From Cohnella faecalis (GTDB lineage: Bacteria > Bacillota > Bacilli > Paenibacillales > Paenibacillaceae), in assembly GCF_003570905.1 (NCBI RefSeq), contig NZ_QXJM01000027.1:310001-374000 (forward strand): DNA of 64,000 bases, read 5' to 3'. Below, piece by piece: positions 39,701-49,129 of this stretch. Position 1 is the stretch's first letter. Each line of letters begins with the position of its first letter. The notes beneath the pieces were generated by a model. That model made no database searches. It was not told the DNA's origin and saw only the letters and a program-made list of their open reading frames with translations. Made by a program: the position numbers and the translations under genes.

Positions 39701-40434
39701 ACGAAGGGAAGACGGTGTTCTTCCGAGCCGACCAATCGTTAAGCCGCAGACTGGAAGAGCTGGCAGCCTCCACCGGGACGACGCTGTTCATGGTGCTGCT
39801 TGCTGCCTATAACGTCCTTTTGTCGAAATACTCGGGGCAGGAGGACATTGTGGTAGGAAGCGCGGTCGCGGGACGTACCCGCGCCGAACTGGAGCCGCTT
39901 ATCGGCATGTTCGTCAATACGCTGGCGCTTCGCAATTATCCGTCCAAGGAAAAGTCGTTCCGACGATTTTTGGCCGAGGTGAAGGAGAACGCGAGAGAAG
40001 CGTTTGAACATCAGGAATATCCTTTTGAGAGATTGGCTGCGGAACTGGGCGACGCCGTTCGGCCAGGGCAGGACAATCCATTGTTCGATACGATGTTCGT
40101 TCATCAGAATACGGCGCTTCCCGAGCTTGATTTCGGAGAGGCAAAGCTGCGTCCGTACTCGTACGATTTTGGCATTTCGAAGCTCGACTTGACGCTGCAG
40201 TCTTGGGCGAACGGACCCGAGCTGACGTTCTCGCTCGAATATCGGACGGCTTTGTTCCGGCACGACACGATGGTTGATTTTTCGGAGCGCTTCCTTCGGA
40301 TGCTGGAGCTTGCGGCCGGGGAAGAAGATTTCGCGCTGCGGGATGCGGATTTGCTCGAACAATCCGAGCGCAGCCGAATCGAGGAGAACATTCGCGCGGG
40401 CAAGGAAACGGTTTTTGCGGATTTTGAATTTTAG
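36712..40434 (+). CDS. PKS-NRPS hybrid subunit 2: KS-ACP-C (AT-less)
   Basis: A 1240-residue protein. The ketosynthase begins HDIAIVGISAELP near residue 42 and has the full catalytic set: Cys212 in DTACSSSL, His345 in EAHGTGT, His385 in NLGHLDNAAG. No AT, KR, DH or MT follows. After a linker comes a carrier domain with Ser734 in GGHSLSAV, then a C domain with HHIVSDG at 914-920. It should extend the peptidyl chain by one malonyl-derived C2 unit and leave a beta-keto group, then condense it with the next amino acid. The acidic N-terminus (RFDFADEDTEEG) and the FADFEF tail look like docking elements. Confidence 0.93.
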   Translation: MLDVTGFRFDFADEDTEEGALADDIAINDFAAREVSMHDIAIVGISAELPLAEDADHYWRILRDGKDAVASFPKRRRQDVEAYIRRLGLDPETVAYFDGAYLEEIDKFDPGFFRMSPRDASLTSPSQRLFLQTAWKTIEDAGYGGGKLAGTKTGVYIGYCADAIHDYKRLIAEEDPSGVPIAIPGNLTSVIASRISYLLDLKGPALSVDTACSSSLVAVHLACQAIRSGDCDMALAGSVKTLTLPIDTGMRVGIESSDGRARTFGDGADGTGMGEGSAAVLLKPLAKALADGDSVYAVIKGSAINQDGSSAGITAPNAAAQEEAIVQAWLDADIDPSTVSYIEAHGTGTKLGDPIEIEGISRAFRRFTDERQFCAIGSVKTNLGHLDNAAGIVGLLKAVLALKHKELPPSLHFERPNRHIDFIESPVYVNDKLKAWETGTSPRRCGVSAFGLSGTNCHIVLEEAPTYEEQEGTDFYEEGGVFALSARSGESLARSVRKYADWFEERGGSGLNIADLCYTASTGRSHYDYRIAAVVRDGDELAALLRAARNLPPEKFGETGFLYSHSPAAEGSAAVKPIGESGYGQLSAADKLSAENAARELIDRICGEDDIGRSGHSHDKADLERLSALYVQGADIPWERLYAGQRRCKLNLPTYMFDKVRCWVDGDPSRKRSAAQAAGAATASGGMTAAKAAAADAGEELEVDIEEAVAEAWARVLGVRPGPNDDFFALGGHSLSAVQLIANLQQEFGIELSLSEVFRSPTVASLAEAIRDAARNDSDKITPCAPSDRYPVSSAQKRLFILSELHGDNTGYNMPALMEIEGAVDKERLVQALQTIIDRHESLRTTFGWEDGEIVQRVHPAAEPSVEFLEAGPEGIDGAVRAFIRPFQLDRLPLLRIGLLRTDARKHLLLFDMHHIVSDGFSVGKLAGDFARIYGGVELPPLPIQYKDYAAWQEKRFGSESFLEHERYWKRQFAVPAPKLRLPTDRDRTGEAGASAYEGKTVFFRADQSLSRRLEELAASTGTTLFMVLLAAYNVLLSKYSGQEDIVVGSAVAGRTRAELEPLIGMFVNTLALRNYPSKEKSFRRFLAEVKENAREAFEHQEYPFERLAAELGDAVRPGQDNPLFDTMFVHQNTALPELDFGEAKLRPYSYDFGISKLDLTLQSWANGPELTFSLEYRTALFRHDTMVDFSERFLRMLELAAGEEDFALRDADLLEQSERSRIEENIRAGKETVFADFEF

Positions 40435-40445
40435 GAGGAGGCGGA

Positions 40446-43400
40446 ATGATGGAGGTCGGTAACCCGATCTTGTACGAGCTGGACGATGACCGCGAAGAGA
40501 TTGCGGAAGCGAGGGACTATTGGCTCGCTCATTTGTCGGACGATCCCAAGCCGGCTTCGATCCAACCGGATCGCGCGGAAGGAGGAGTCGATAGAAGCTT
40601 CGGGAGCCTGTCGTTTGCTTGGCCGGAGCCGTTGTCTGCGAAGCTGCTGGAACTCGCGAGGGGACAGGATACGCTCCTGTATGTCGTTCTGCTTGCCGGA
40701 CTCGCAACCGTGGTTCGCAAATACGGCGGCGAGTCGGACATGACGGTCGCATCCCCGGAGTATGCCGGCTTTGGCTCAGGCGACGGAGACGCTCGATTGG
40801 CGACGAATCGCTATCTTCCGATCCGGTGCCGCCTTGATGGCGATATGACCGTGAAGGAGCTGCTGACGGCGGTAAACCGCACGGTCACCTCGGCCTATCG
40901 GTATCAATATTATCCGGTTCGGAAAGCGCTGGAGAAACAGGGACTCGAAGACCGTTCTTACGGCAAAATGGCCTGCGAGCTGACCAACATTCACGATTCG
41001 CGGGCATTGGAGTCTCTAAGAAATTCCGGGGACAACGAAATTTCGGTTTCGTTTACTCGCGCAGAGGGGCGGCTGGAAGGCCGTATCGCTTACGACGTCT
41101 CTTTGTTCACCGAGCGGAGCGTTCATACGCTGCTGGACGTCTGCGAATATGTGCTGGAGCAAGCGGCGGCCGATCCGGGCGCGAGCCTTCGGTCGTTGGA
41201 GCTTGTCCGCGCCCCGGAGCGGGAGCGAATGCTGGCCGAATTCAGCGGAAACAAATGGGATTTGCCCGCGAACGTCTCGATGTCCCGGTTGTTCGAGGAG
41301 CAGGCTGCGGCTTCTCCTTCCCGGACTGCGGTCGTGAGCGGAACGGAAAGACTGACTTACGGCGAGCTGAACGAAAAAGCGAATACGCTTGCCGATCGGC
41401 TGCGGCGAAGAGGAGTCGGCAACGGGCGGGTCGTCGGCATTATGCTGGAGAAGTCCGTTTTGATGGTGACGTCCATCCTCGCCGTGCTGAAAGCCGGGGG
41501 CGCTTATTTGCCTCTGGATCCCGGTTATCCCGAACCGCGCCTCCGCCATATGCTGGAGGACAGCGGGACGGAGGTTTTGTTGACCAGCGCTCTTTTTGCC
41601 GGACGGTTGCCTTTTGCCGGAAATACGGTCATCGTCGACGCGATCCCGCCGGAGGAAGAGGCTGAGGGCGACGAAGCATTCAGTCAAACAACGGGGCAGG
41701 CTGCGCTTGCGGACGACCTTGCTTATATGATCTATACGTCGGGCTCGACAGGGAAGCCGAAAGGCGTCATGGTCGGCCACCGGGGAATGGTCAACCTGCA
41801 ATCGTTTTTCAAGCGCGAGCTGAACGTTCGGGAAAACGACCGAATCCTGCAATTTGCCAGCGCTTCGTTCGATGCTTCCGTGTGGGAGCTGTTCATGGCG
41901 CTCTTTACCGGAGCGGAGCTGCACCTGCCTGCGCGGGAAGTGCTGGAGAGCTACGATAGATTTACGGACTATTTGAACGGGAACGGCATTACGATCGCGA
42001 CGCTCCCGCCTACGTTCGCGGCGCATCTCGATCCGTCGGGCGTTCAAACGCTCAGGCTGCTAATAACGGCCGGATCGGCAACGAGCCCCGAGCTGGTGCG
42101 GAGATGGAAGGGACGCGTAGAGTACGTCAACGCCTACGGTCCGACCGAGTCGACCATCTGCGCCACGATTTGGAAGGCGGACGAGGCTTTCGGCGAAGAT
42201 GAGCCGGATGGTTCGGCCGCGTCGTCTCCGCGATCGGTTCCGATCGGCAAGCCGATTTTGAATGCGGACGCATATATCGTCGGCTGTGACGGACAGCTTC
42301 AGCCGATCGGCGTCATGGGCGAGCTGTTCATCGGAGGGGTCGGCGTAGCGCTAGGCTATTGGGGGCGCGACAGCCTTACCGCCGAGAAATTCGTCCCGAA
42401 CCCGTACAAGCCGGGCGAGACGATGTATCGATCGGGCGATTACGCCAGATGGCTGCCGGACGGCAACATCGACTATAGGGGTCGCATCGACCATCAGGTC
42501 AAAATTCGCGGCTTCCGCATCGAGATCGGCGAAATCGAAACCGAGCTTCTCTCTCATCCGGACATAAGCGAGGCGGCGGCAGCGGCGAAAAGCTTGGCGG
42601 AGGGCGATGTCGGATTATGCGCTTATTACGTCGCTTCCAGTCCGATTCGTCCGCAGGAAATCAAAGACTGGCTCGCCTTGAGGCTGCCCGGCTACATGAT
42701 TCCGCAATACATGATCCCGCTGGACAAGCTGCCGCTCACGGTCAACGGCAAGGTCGATCTTGCGGCTCTTCCGGCTCCCGGTTCTTCCGGCTCCGGCGGC
42801 GGTACGCTGGACGAGAACGCTTCGGAAACGGAGAAGAAGCTTGCGAGACTGTGGAGCGAAGTGTTGGGCATAAGCTCCATAGGCGCGGACGCGCATTTCT
42901 TCGAAGCGGGAGGCCATTCCTTGCGCGCGGCGCTGCTCATCTCGGAAATCCATCGAACGTTCCATGCGCAGCTATCGCTGCGCGACGTTATGGAAGCGCC
43001 GACTTTGCGCGAAATGGCGAAGCGGATCGAAGAAAACGGGGGCAAGGGCTCGTTCGAGGCGATCGTTCCCGCGGCTCAGAAGCCTTATTACCCGTTGTCG
43101 CCGGCGCAAAAACGGCTGTACGTGCTCAGCCGGTTCGATCCCGAATCCGTCGCGTACAACTTGCCGGCCGCGCTGCTGCTGGAAGGGGAGCTTGATACCG
43201 ACCGTCTGAAGCGCGCTTTCCAGGCGCTGACGAGCCGTCACGAAACGCTGCGGACCTCGTTCGGGCTGGAGGACGGAGCGCCCGTACAATTCGTTCATTC
43301 CTCTGCGGACGTATCGTTCGAGATCGCGAGCGAGCCGCTTGGCGAGATCGGCGTCGACGCAACCGAAAAGGCCGTCAAGCAGTTCGTGCGGCCGTTCGAT

Positions 43401-44450
43401 CCGGGCGTCGCTCCGCTGCTGCGGGTTCGCGTCATTCGGTATTCGGATACGCGTCACACGTTGCTTTTGGACATGCATCATCTCATATCGGACGGGATTT
43501 CGACTTCCGTCTTTATCCGCGATTTGCTTCAATTGTACGCGGGCGAGCGGCTTGATCCGCTGCCGCTGCAATACAAGGATTTCGCTTGCTGGCAATCCGG
43601 GCGGCTCGAAGCGGGAGGAATGGAGGAGCAGGAGCGGCACTGGCTGTCCCAATTTTCCGTTCCGGTGCCGTCCCTCGGAATTCGAACGGACTACCCGCGT
43701 CCGTCGGAGCCGCTGTTCGATGACGGGGACGCCGTCGTGCGGACGATCCCGGCGGAGAAGACGAACGGGCTGCGAGAGCTCGCCGCTTCTGCCGACTCGA
43801 CGTTGTACATGGTGCTTCTAGCGGCTTACTCGACTCTTTTGTCCCGCTATTCCGGCGATGAGGACATCGTGGTCGGCACACCGGTGGCCGGACGGCGGCA
43901 CGCCGACCTGCAAGGGCTGATCGGGATGTTCATCAACATGCTGCCGATGCGCACCAGGCCGAAAGCCGGCCTATCGTTCGCCGATTATTTGAACGACGTC
44001 AAAGATACGGCGCTGCAAGCGCTGGAAAATCAGGATTATCCGTTCGACGAGCTCGTCCGGAAGCTGAACGCGCAGCGGGATTTCAACCGGAATCCGCTGT
44101 TCGACGCCTCCTTCGCCTTGCAGAACATGGACATGCCTCGCATCGAAGCGGAAGGGCTTGCCATCGAGCCGATCAATATCCGTTTCCACCCGGCCAAGTT
44201 CGACTTGACGCTATGGGCGGAGGAAGGGGAGGACGGGCTCCGGCTTACTTTGGAATATCGGCCCGCTTTGTTCAAGCAGGAGACGATCGCAAAAATGGTG
44301 GACGACTTGACGACGATTCTGGACCGCATCGTGGAGGAGCCGCAGATTGAATTGGGAGAAATCGAGCTTCTCGGCGACGAAGAACAACGGGCCATGGCCT
44401 CGCGTCTCGCCCGGCTGGAGCAGGATCTGGAGATGGAATTCGAACTATAA
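40446..44450 (+). CDS. NRPS subunit 3: partial C-A(Phe)-PCP-C
   Basis: A 1334-residue synthetase starting behind GGAGGAGGCGG; ATG 40449 is an equal alternative. The first 260 or so residues (AEARDYWLAHLSDD onward) match the C-terminal half of a C domain and have no HHxxxDG. The A domain has YTSGSTGKPKG near 428. Its core aligns residue for residue with GrsA and gives the code DAWTIAAIC(K), predicting phenylalanine. PCP Ser825 sits in GGHSLRAA, and a full C domain follows with HHLISDG at 1011-1017. It ends LEQDLEMEFEL, similar to the end of subunit 2. No epimerase domain is present. Confidence 0.93.
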   Translation: MMEVGNPILYELDDDREEIAEARDYWLAHLSDDPKPASIQPDRAEGGVDRSFGSLSFAWPEPLSAKLLELARGQDTLLYVVLLAGLATVVRKYGGESDMTVASPEYAGFGSGDGDARLATNRYLPIRCRLDGDMTVKELLTAVNRTVTSAYRYQYYPVRKALEKQGLEDRSYGKMACELTNIHDSRALESLRNSGDNEISVSFTRAEGRLEGRIAYDVSLFTERSVHTLLDVCEYVLEQAAADPGASLRSLELVRAPERERMLAEFSGNKWDLPANVSMSRLFEEQAAASPSRTAVVSGTERLTYGELNEKANTLADRLRRRGVGNGRVVGIMLEKSVLMVTSILAVLKAGGAYLPLDPGYPEPRLRHMLEDSGTEVLLTSALFAGRLPFAGNTVIVDAIPPEEEAEGDEAFSQTTGQAALADDLAYMIYTSGSTGKPKGVMVGHRGMVNLQSFFKRELNVRENDRILQFASASFDASVWELFMALFTGAELHLPAREVLESYDRFTDYLNGNGITIATLPPTFAAHLDPSGVQTLRLLITAGSATSPELVRRWKGRVEYVNAYGPTESTICATIWKADEAFGEDEPDGSAASSPRSVPIGKPILNADAYIVGCDGQLQPIGVMGELFIGGVGVALGYWGRDSLTAEKFVPNPYKPGETMYRSGDYARWLPDGNIDYRGRIDHQVKIRGFRIEIGEIETELLSHPDISEAAAAAKSLAEGDVGLCAYYVASSPIRPQEIKDWLALRLPGYMIPQYMIPLDKLPLTVNGKVDLAALPAPGSSGSGGGTLDENASETEKKLARLWSEVLGISSIGADAHFFEAGGHSLRAALLISEIHRTFHAQLSLRDVMEAPTLREMAKRIEENGGKGSFEAIVPAAQKPYYPLSPAQKRLYVLSRFDPESVAYNLPAALLLEGELDTDRLKRAFQALTSRHETLRTSFGLEDGAPVQFVHSSADVSFEIASEPLGEIGVDATEKAVKQFVRPFDPGVAPLLRVRVIRYSDTRHTLLLDMHHLISDGISTSVFIRDLLQLYAGERLDPLPLQYKDFACWQSGRLEAGGMEEQERHWLSQFSVPVPSLGIRTDYPRPSEPLFDDGDAVVRTIPAEKTNGLRELAASADSTLYMVLLAAYSTLLSRYSGDEDIVVGTPVAGRRHADLQGLIGMFINMLPMRTRPKAGLSFADYLNDVKDTALQALENQDYPFDELVRKLNAQRDFNRNPLFDASFALQNMDMPRIEAEGLAIEPINIRFHPAKFDLTLWAEEGEDGLRLTLEYRPALFKQETIAKMVDDLTTILDRIVEEPQIELGEIELLGDEEQRAMASRLARLEQDLEMEFEL

Positions 44451-44486
44451 TTCGATCCGCACGAGCGGAATGAAGGAGGATTCGTT

Positions 44487-47400
44487 GTGATAGAAAACCG
44501 ATTGATGACGGCGGACGGCCGGGAAACGGCGAAGCTCTACTGGTCGAATCATCTGTCCGGCGAGCTGCCGCGTGTCGCTCTGCCGGGGCAAAAACCGCAG
44601 TCTTCCGCGTATACCCGCGCGGAATTCCGGTTGAACGTTCCGGAGCTTCTCGCCAGCCGCCTTACGCGCATTGCGAAGCAGAACGACTTGAGCATGTTCG
44701 CGGTGCTGTTGGCCGCAGGCAAGGCATGGATTTCCCGCCTGACCGGTCAAGAGGATATTCCCGTTACCGTGCCGGTGTACTCGCTGACCGTGCCGGAGAG
44801 CGAGGCTTCGAACCGAAGGCTGGTCGTTCGCGATCGGCTGAGTCCGGAGCAATCGTTCAGGGACACGCTGTCCCAGGTGAAGATGACTTTATCCGAGTGC
44901 TATAGGCACCAGCTTTTTCCGTTGCGGCAAATCGAGGAGGAGCTAGGCTATCCCGGCGGCAAAGGAATGTGGAGCGCGATTGCGTTCGCCATGGAGGATC
45001 TCCATCTGGCGGAGCATATCGGGGCGCTGGCCGACGGTTCGCACGAGGCGGCGTTCGTTATTGGCAAGCGGGAAGGCGAGCTGACCGTGGCGGTTCGTTA
45101 CAACGGCGACATCTTCCATGAAGAAGCGATTCGGTCGTATGCCGAAGGCTATTTGTACGCGACGGAGCAGTTGCTGGATCATCCGGATCGCGCGATTTCC
45201 GAGGTTCGGTTGACGACGGAGGAAGAATGGAGCCGCATCGTACACTCGTTCAACGACACGAAGGCGCCTTACAGCGGCGACTGTACGATTCATGAATTGT
45301 TCGAGCGGCAGGCCGCCGAGAATCCGGACCATGCCGCCGTTATTTCCGGCGGCTCCACGGCGACTTATCGGGAGATGAACGATAAGGCGAACAAGCTCGC
45401 TGCCTTGCTGCGGCAAACCGGGATCGGACCGGGCAGCTACGTCGCCGTTCTGACGGATCGTTCCGTCGAAATGATAACGGCCGTGCTGGCGATTCTGAAA
45501 GCCGGGGGAGCTTATGTGCCGCTCGACCCGGGCTACCCGAGAACGAGGATCGAGACGATTCTGACTTCGCTGCCGATCCGGTGCATCGTGACCAAAGCGT
45601 CGGTCATGCGGCCGTTCCAGGAGCTGACTCGCAAGCTGCCAAACCTCGCGGACGTCGTGTACCTGGACGTTCCGACGGAGCGGCCCGGTCCGGAGCAGGT
45701 GCAGGAGCAGCGGGTTCGCGCGCTTTGGGACCGGATTACGGAGGAGTCGTTCGATTGGGTAACGGCCGGCGGCTTCATTAGCAGCTACGACGGACAGCCG
45801 TTCGGCGAAGCGGAAGTGGCCGAATACCGCGACCGCGTCGTCTCGCTCGCTAGAGCCGCGATCGGTCCGGATTCGAGCGTGCTTGAGATCGGCTGCGGCT
45901 CCGGACTCATTTCCTTCGAGCTTGCGCCTCTCGTGTCCAAGTACGTCGGACTCGATCCGTCGGAGAAGATGCTTGAGCGCAACCGGGCGACAGCCGAAGA
46001 GCTGGGGCTTCAAGGCACGGAATGGATCAGCGGCTTCGCCCATGACCTGGAGGGGCAGGCGGAGGCGAGCTACGATCTGATCGTGCTAGCGAGTACGGCG
46101 CAGTTTTTTCCTGGTTACGCCTATTTGGAAAATATTGTGGAGCTCGCGCTCCGCTGCTTGAAACCGGGCGGCACTTTGCTGCTGGCCGATATAATGGATT
46201 TGCGTAAAAAGGACGAGTTCCGGGAAAGTCTGGAAGCTTATAAAAAGCTTCATGGAACGGAGAGCCGCACGCGGTCGGTGCCGGATTACGAGCTTTATTG
46301 CGACGAGGACTTCTTCTATGACTTGCAGGCCGACTACGGGCAAATCGGCGAAGTCGGCGTGCTGCACCGGACGGAAGGGTTCCGCAACGAGCTCGGCTAC
46401 CGTTATGACGTTGTCGTCAAGAAGGCCGAGCGGGTCGGTGAGAGCGCGGTCGCGCCGGAGAGAGCGCACGCCAAACGAAAAACCATTTGGACGGCTTACC
46501 ACGTCGATCGGCAGTCCGCGAAGGAGCTCGTCTCGGGAGCTGTGCCGGATAACGAAGCTTACGTTATTTTCACGTCCGGCTCGACCGGTACGCCGAAGGG
46601 CGTCGTCGTGCGCCACAAGCCGGTTATTAACGTCATCGAATGGGTGAACCGCCATCATGGCGTCGGTCCCGGCGACGTGCTGCTGTTCTTGACCCCTCTA
46701 TGCTTTGACTTGTCCGTCTACGATATTTTCGGAACGCTTGCGGCAGGAGGGACGATTCGAATCGCTTCGGACGACGAGGCGAAGGATCCGGAACGACTGC
46801 TGGCTATATTGCGGAGCGAGCCGGTCACTATCTGGGATTCCGCGCCTGCGGCTCTGCAGCAGCTGGTGCCTTACTTGCGGATGAACTCGGCTCCGTCGGC
46901 TGCCCCGGCCGTTCGAACGGACTTCGTCTCGTCATGTTAAGCGGAGATTGGATTCCGCTTACGCTTCCGGCCGACATGAAGGAGCACTTCGAAGGAGTGC
47001 GGGTCACGAGTCTAGGCGGCGCGACCGAAGCGACGGTATGGTCCAATTTCTATCCGGTCGAGGAGCTTGATCCCGAATGGGTCAGCATTCCGTACGGCAA
47101 GCCGATTCAGAACGCGCGCTACTACATTCTGGATTCCAGGAACGAGCCTTGTCCGACGTATGTTCCGGGAGAGCTTTACATCGGCGGCGAATGTTTGGCG
47201 GCCGGCTATACGGATGCTGCGCTGACTGCGGAACGATTCGTTGCGGACCCGTTCGTCAGCGACGAGAACGCCCGAATGTACCGGACCGGCGATTTGGCCA
47301 AATGGCTTCCGGACGGAACGATGATCTTCCTGGGCAGAGCCGACAATCAAGTCAAAATTCGCGGCTTCCGGATCGAGCTCGGAGAAGTGGAGGCGCAGCT

Positions 47401-49129
47401 GCTGAAGCACGCGTCGGTGAAGGAGGCTCTCGTCGTCGACCGGACGGACCGGAACGGGCATAAATCGCTGTGCGCTTATTTTACGGCCGATCGCGACCTG
47501 CCTTCTGACGAATTGAAGAAGCATGCCGTCGCATCTCTTCCGGCGTATATGGTTCCTTCCCATTTCGTCCGCCTGGAGGCGATGCCCGTCACTTCGAACG
47601 GAAAGATCGACCGCAAGAAGCTTCCGTCTCCGCAAGAAGCGGCCGCCGTTGCCTCGGACGGCCCTGTCGCGGCTCTGTCGACTGCTCAGGAGCAACGGTT
47701 AGCCGCAATCTGGCGGGAAGTGCTGGATATCGGAGAGGTCGGCGCGGAGGACGATTTCTTCGATTTGGGCGGAGATTCTCTGCAAGCCGTGCAGGTTGTC
47801 GCCAAAGCGAACGAAGCGCGAATTAAGCTGTCGCTGCGCGACATGCTGCACTACCGCACGCTTCGGGCGATAGCGGAGCACGGCGGGGGCGAGGAGGTGG
47901 CGGAAACTGGGACGAACGTCGAGCTTGCCGCCGACCAGGTCGCCGCCGCTGCGAGTCCGGCGATCAGCCGCAGATACAATACGGGATTCATGGAGCCTGA
48001 CGTAAAGATTCCGTACTATTACCCTTGCTACCTGGGGGCGGTCTACGCCAAGTTGACCTACGAGCACGCGTATAGCCTGCCGAGAAGCTTTCTTCCTTTC
48101 GGCGACGGGTTCGGCATAATCTCTTACGGGTTCCATGACGATGGCCAACTCGATAGCCGTCTTCAGTACTGTGATGTCAGCTATACGGGCGGGTTCCGGC
48201 TTGGAGACCGGTTCGCGGTTACTTCATCGTTCATTTCCTTCGATACGATGGAGGAAGGCATAGAGTGGTGCGAAGAGCGGCTGCGGGAGAACAAGCTGAT
48301 CGTCATGATGGGGACGACCTACTACTTGAATTACTGTCAGGATTACTTGATTGGCGAAGAGAAGTTCGCGGAAATGCTGAAAAATCGGGAAGCGCTGGAC
48401 GACGGACGGGGCGGAGATTCGCAGCATGCCCACATGTTCGTGATGGTCGATCACTCGGACAGGGGCTACGTCGTGTACGATACGTCGTTCAACTTCTTCG
48501 GAACGATACCGGAGCTGGATTTGAAGCGTTCGTTCGCAGGCGTAAAAGGACTTTCGTTCCTGCAGAACGACGACGAGATCAAGTTCAAGAACGCGGGCAA
48601 CGCCGTGATCGATATTAGACTGGATGGATTCGTGCCAATGCCAGTCGAACAAATGGGCCTGGAGATGTTGGAGCGCTACATCGAAATTTGCACGGGTATT
48701 CGGCCGGGCGAAGAACCGATCGGCGGTTTGAAAGGATTTTTGGGTCTTGAGGGCGTCAAGGAAGCCGTCCGTACTTTCTCGGAGTGCGGGGACGGCGAGG
48801 CAGCGGTTCTTTTCTCGCTTGTGCTTTTCAACAATTGGAAGTATAAGAACATTTTCCTTAGAGACTTTTTGCAGGATCTTTCGAAGCTGGTCGCGATGGA
48901 CTCCTTGTCCGCGCTGCTGCAAGAGGTGGAGAATGCGGTCGCTGTGTTGGGCGGCTGGCATGAACGGACGGAAGCGAACAAGGAACTCTACGCGCAGCCC
49001 GGCAATCCGGAATTCAGCGCGTTCCGCAGCTCTGTCGCTCAGCAATTGACCGAGATGTATGCGAAACAAGCGGAAGTATTGCGGCGCGTGCACGAGGAAA
49101 TGAACAAGAGACGGGAGGAAGCCGTATGA
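44487..49129 (+). CDS. NRPS subunit 4: partial C-A(Cys-like, interrupted by methyltransferase)-PCP-BtrH_N-like; one frameshift
   Basis: About 1547 residues once one base is restored near 46919-46921 (ACGG(G)ACTTCG), giving TGLRLVMLSGDWIPL. GTG 44487 follows AAGGAGGA. Order: C-domain half (1-240) without HHxxxDG; A domain to motif A2; a SAM methyltransferase (about 400-660; EIGCGSGLISFE near 467); A3 FTSGSTGTPKG near 692 and the rest of the A domain; PCP with GGDSLQAV near 1097. The core residues read DLYDMSLVW(K), close to the cysteine code DLYNLSLIWK. The last 370 residues resemble the BtrH N-terminal fold: YPCYLGAVYAKL (likely nucleophile), FGDGFGIISYGF, GTTYYLNY, then SQHAHMFVMVDHSDRG (likely His). 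No TE is present. Confidence 0.88.

Noticed and set aside
46934-49129. Separate downstream NRPS gene starting at 46934
   Set aside because: Its first residues continue mid-motif from the upstream frame (LRLVMLSGDWIPL in an A domain). One missing base explains the split better than a true second gene.
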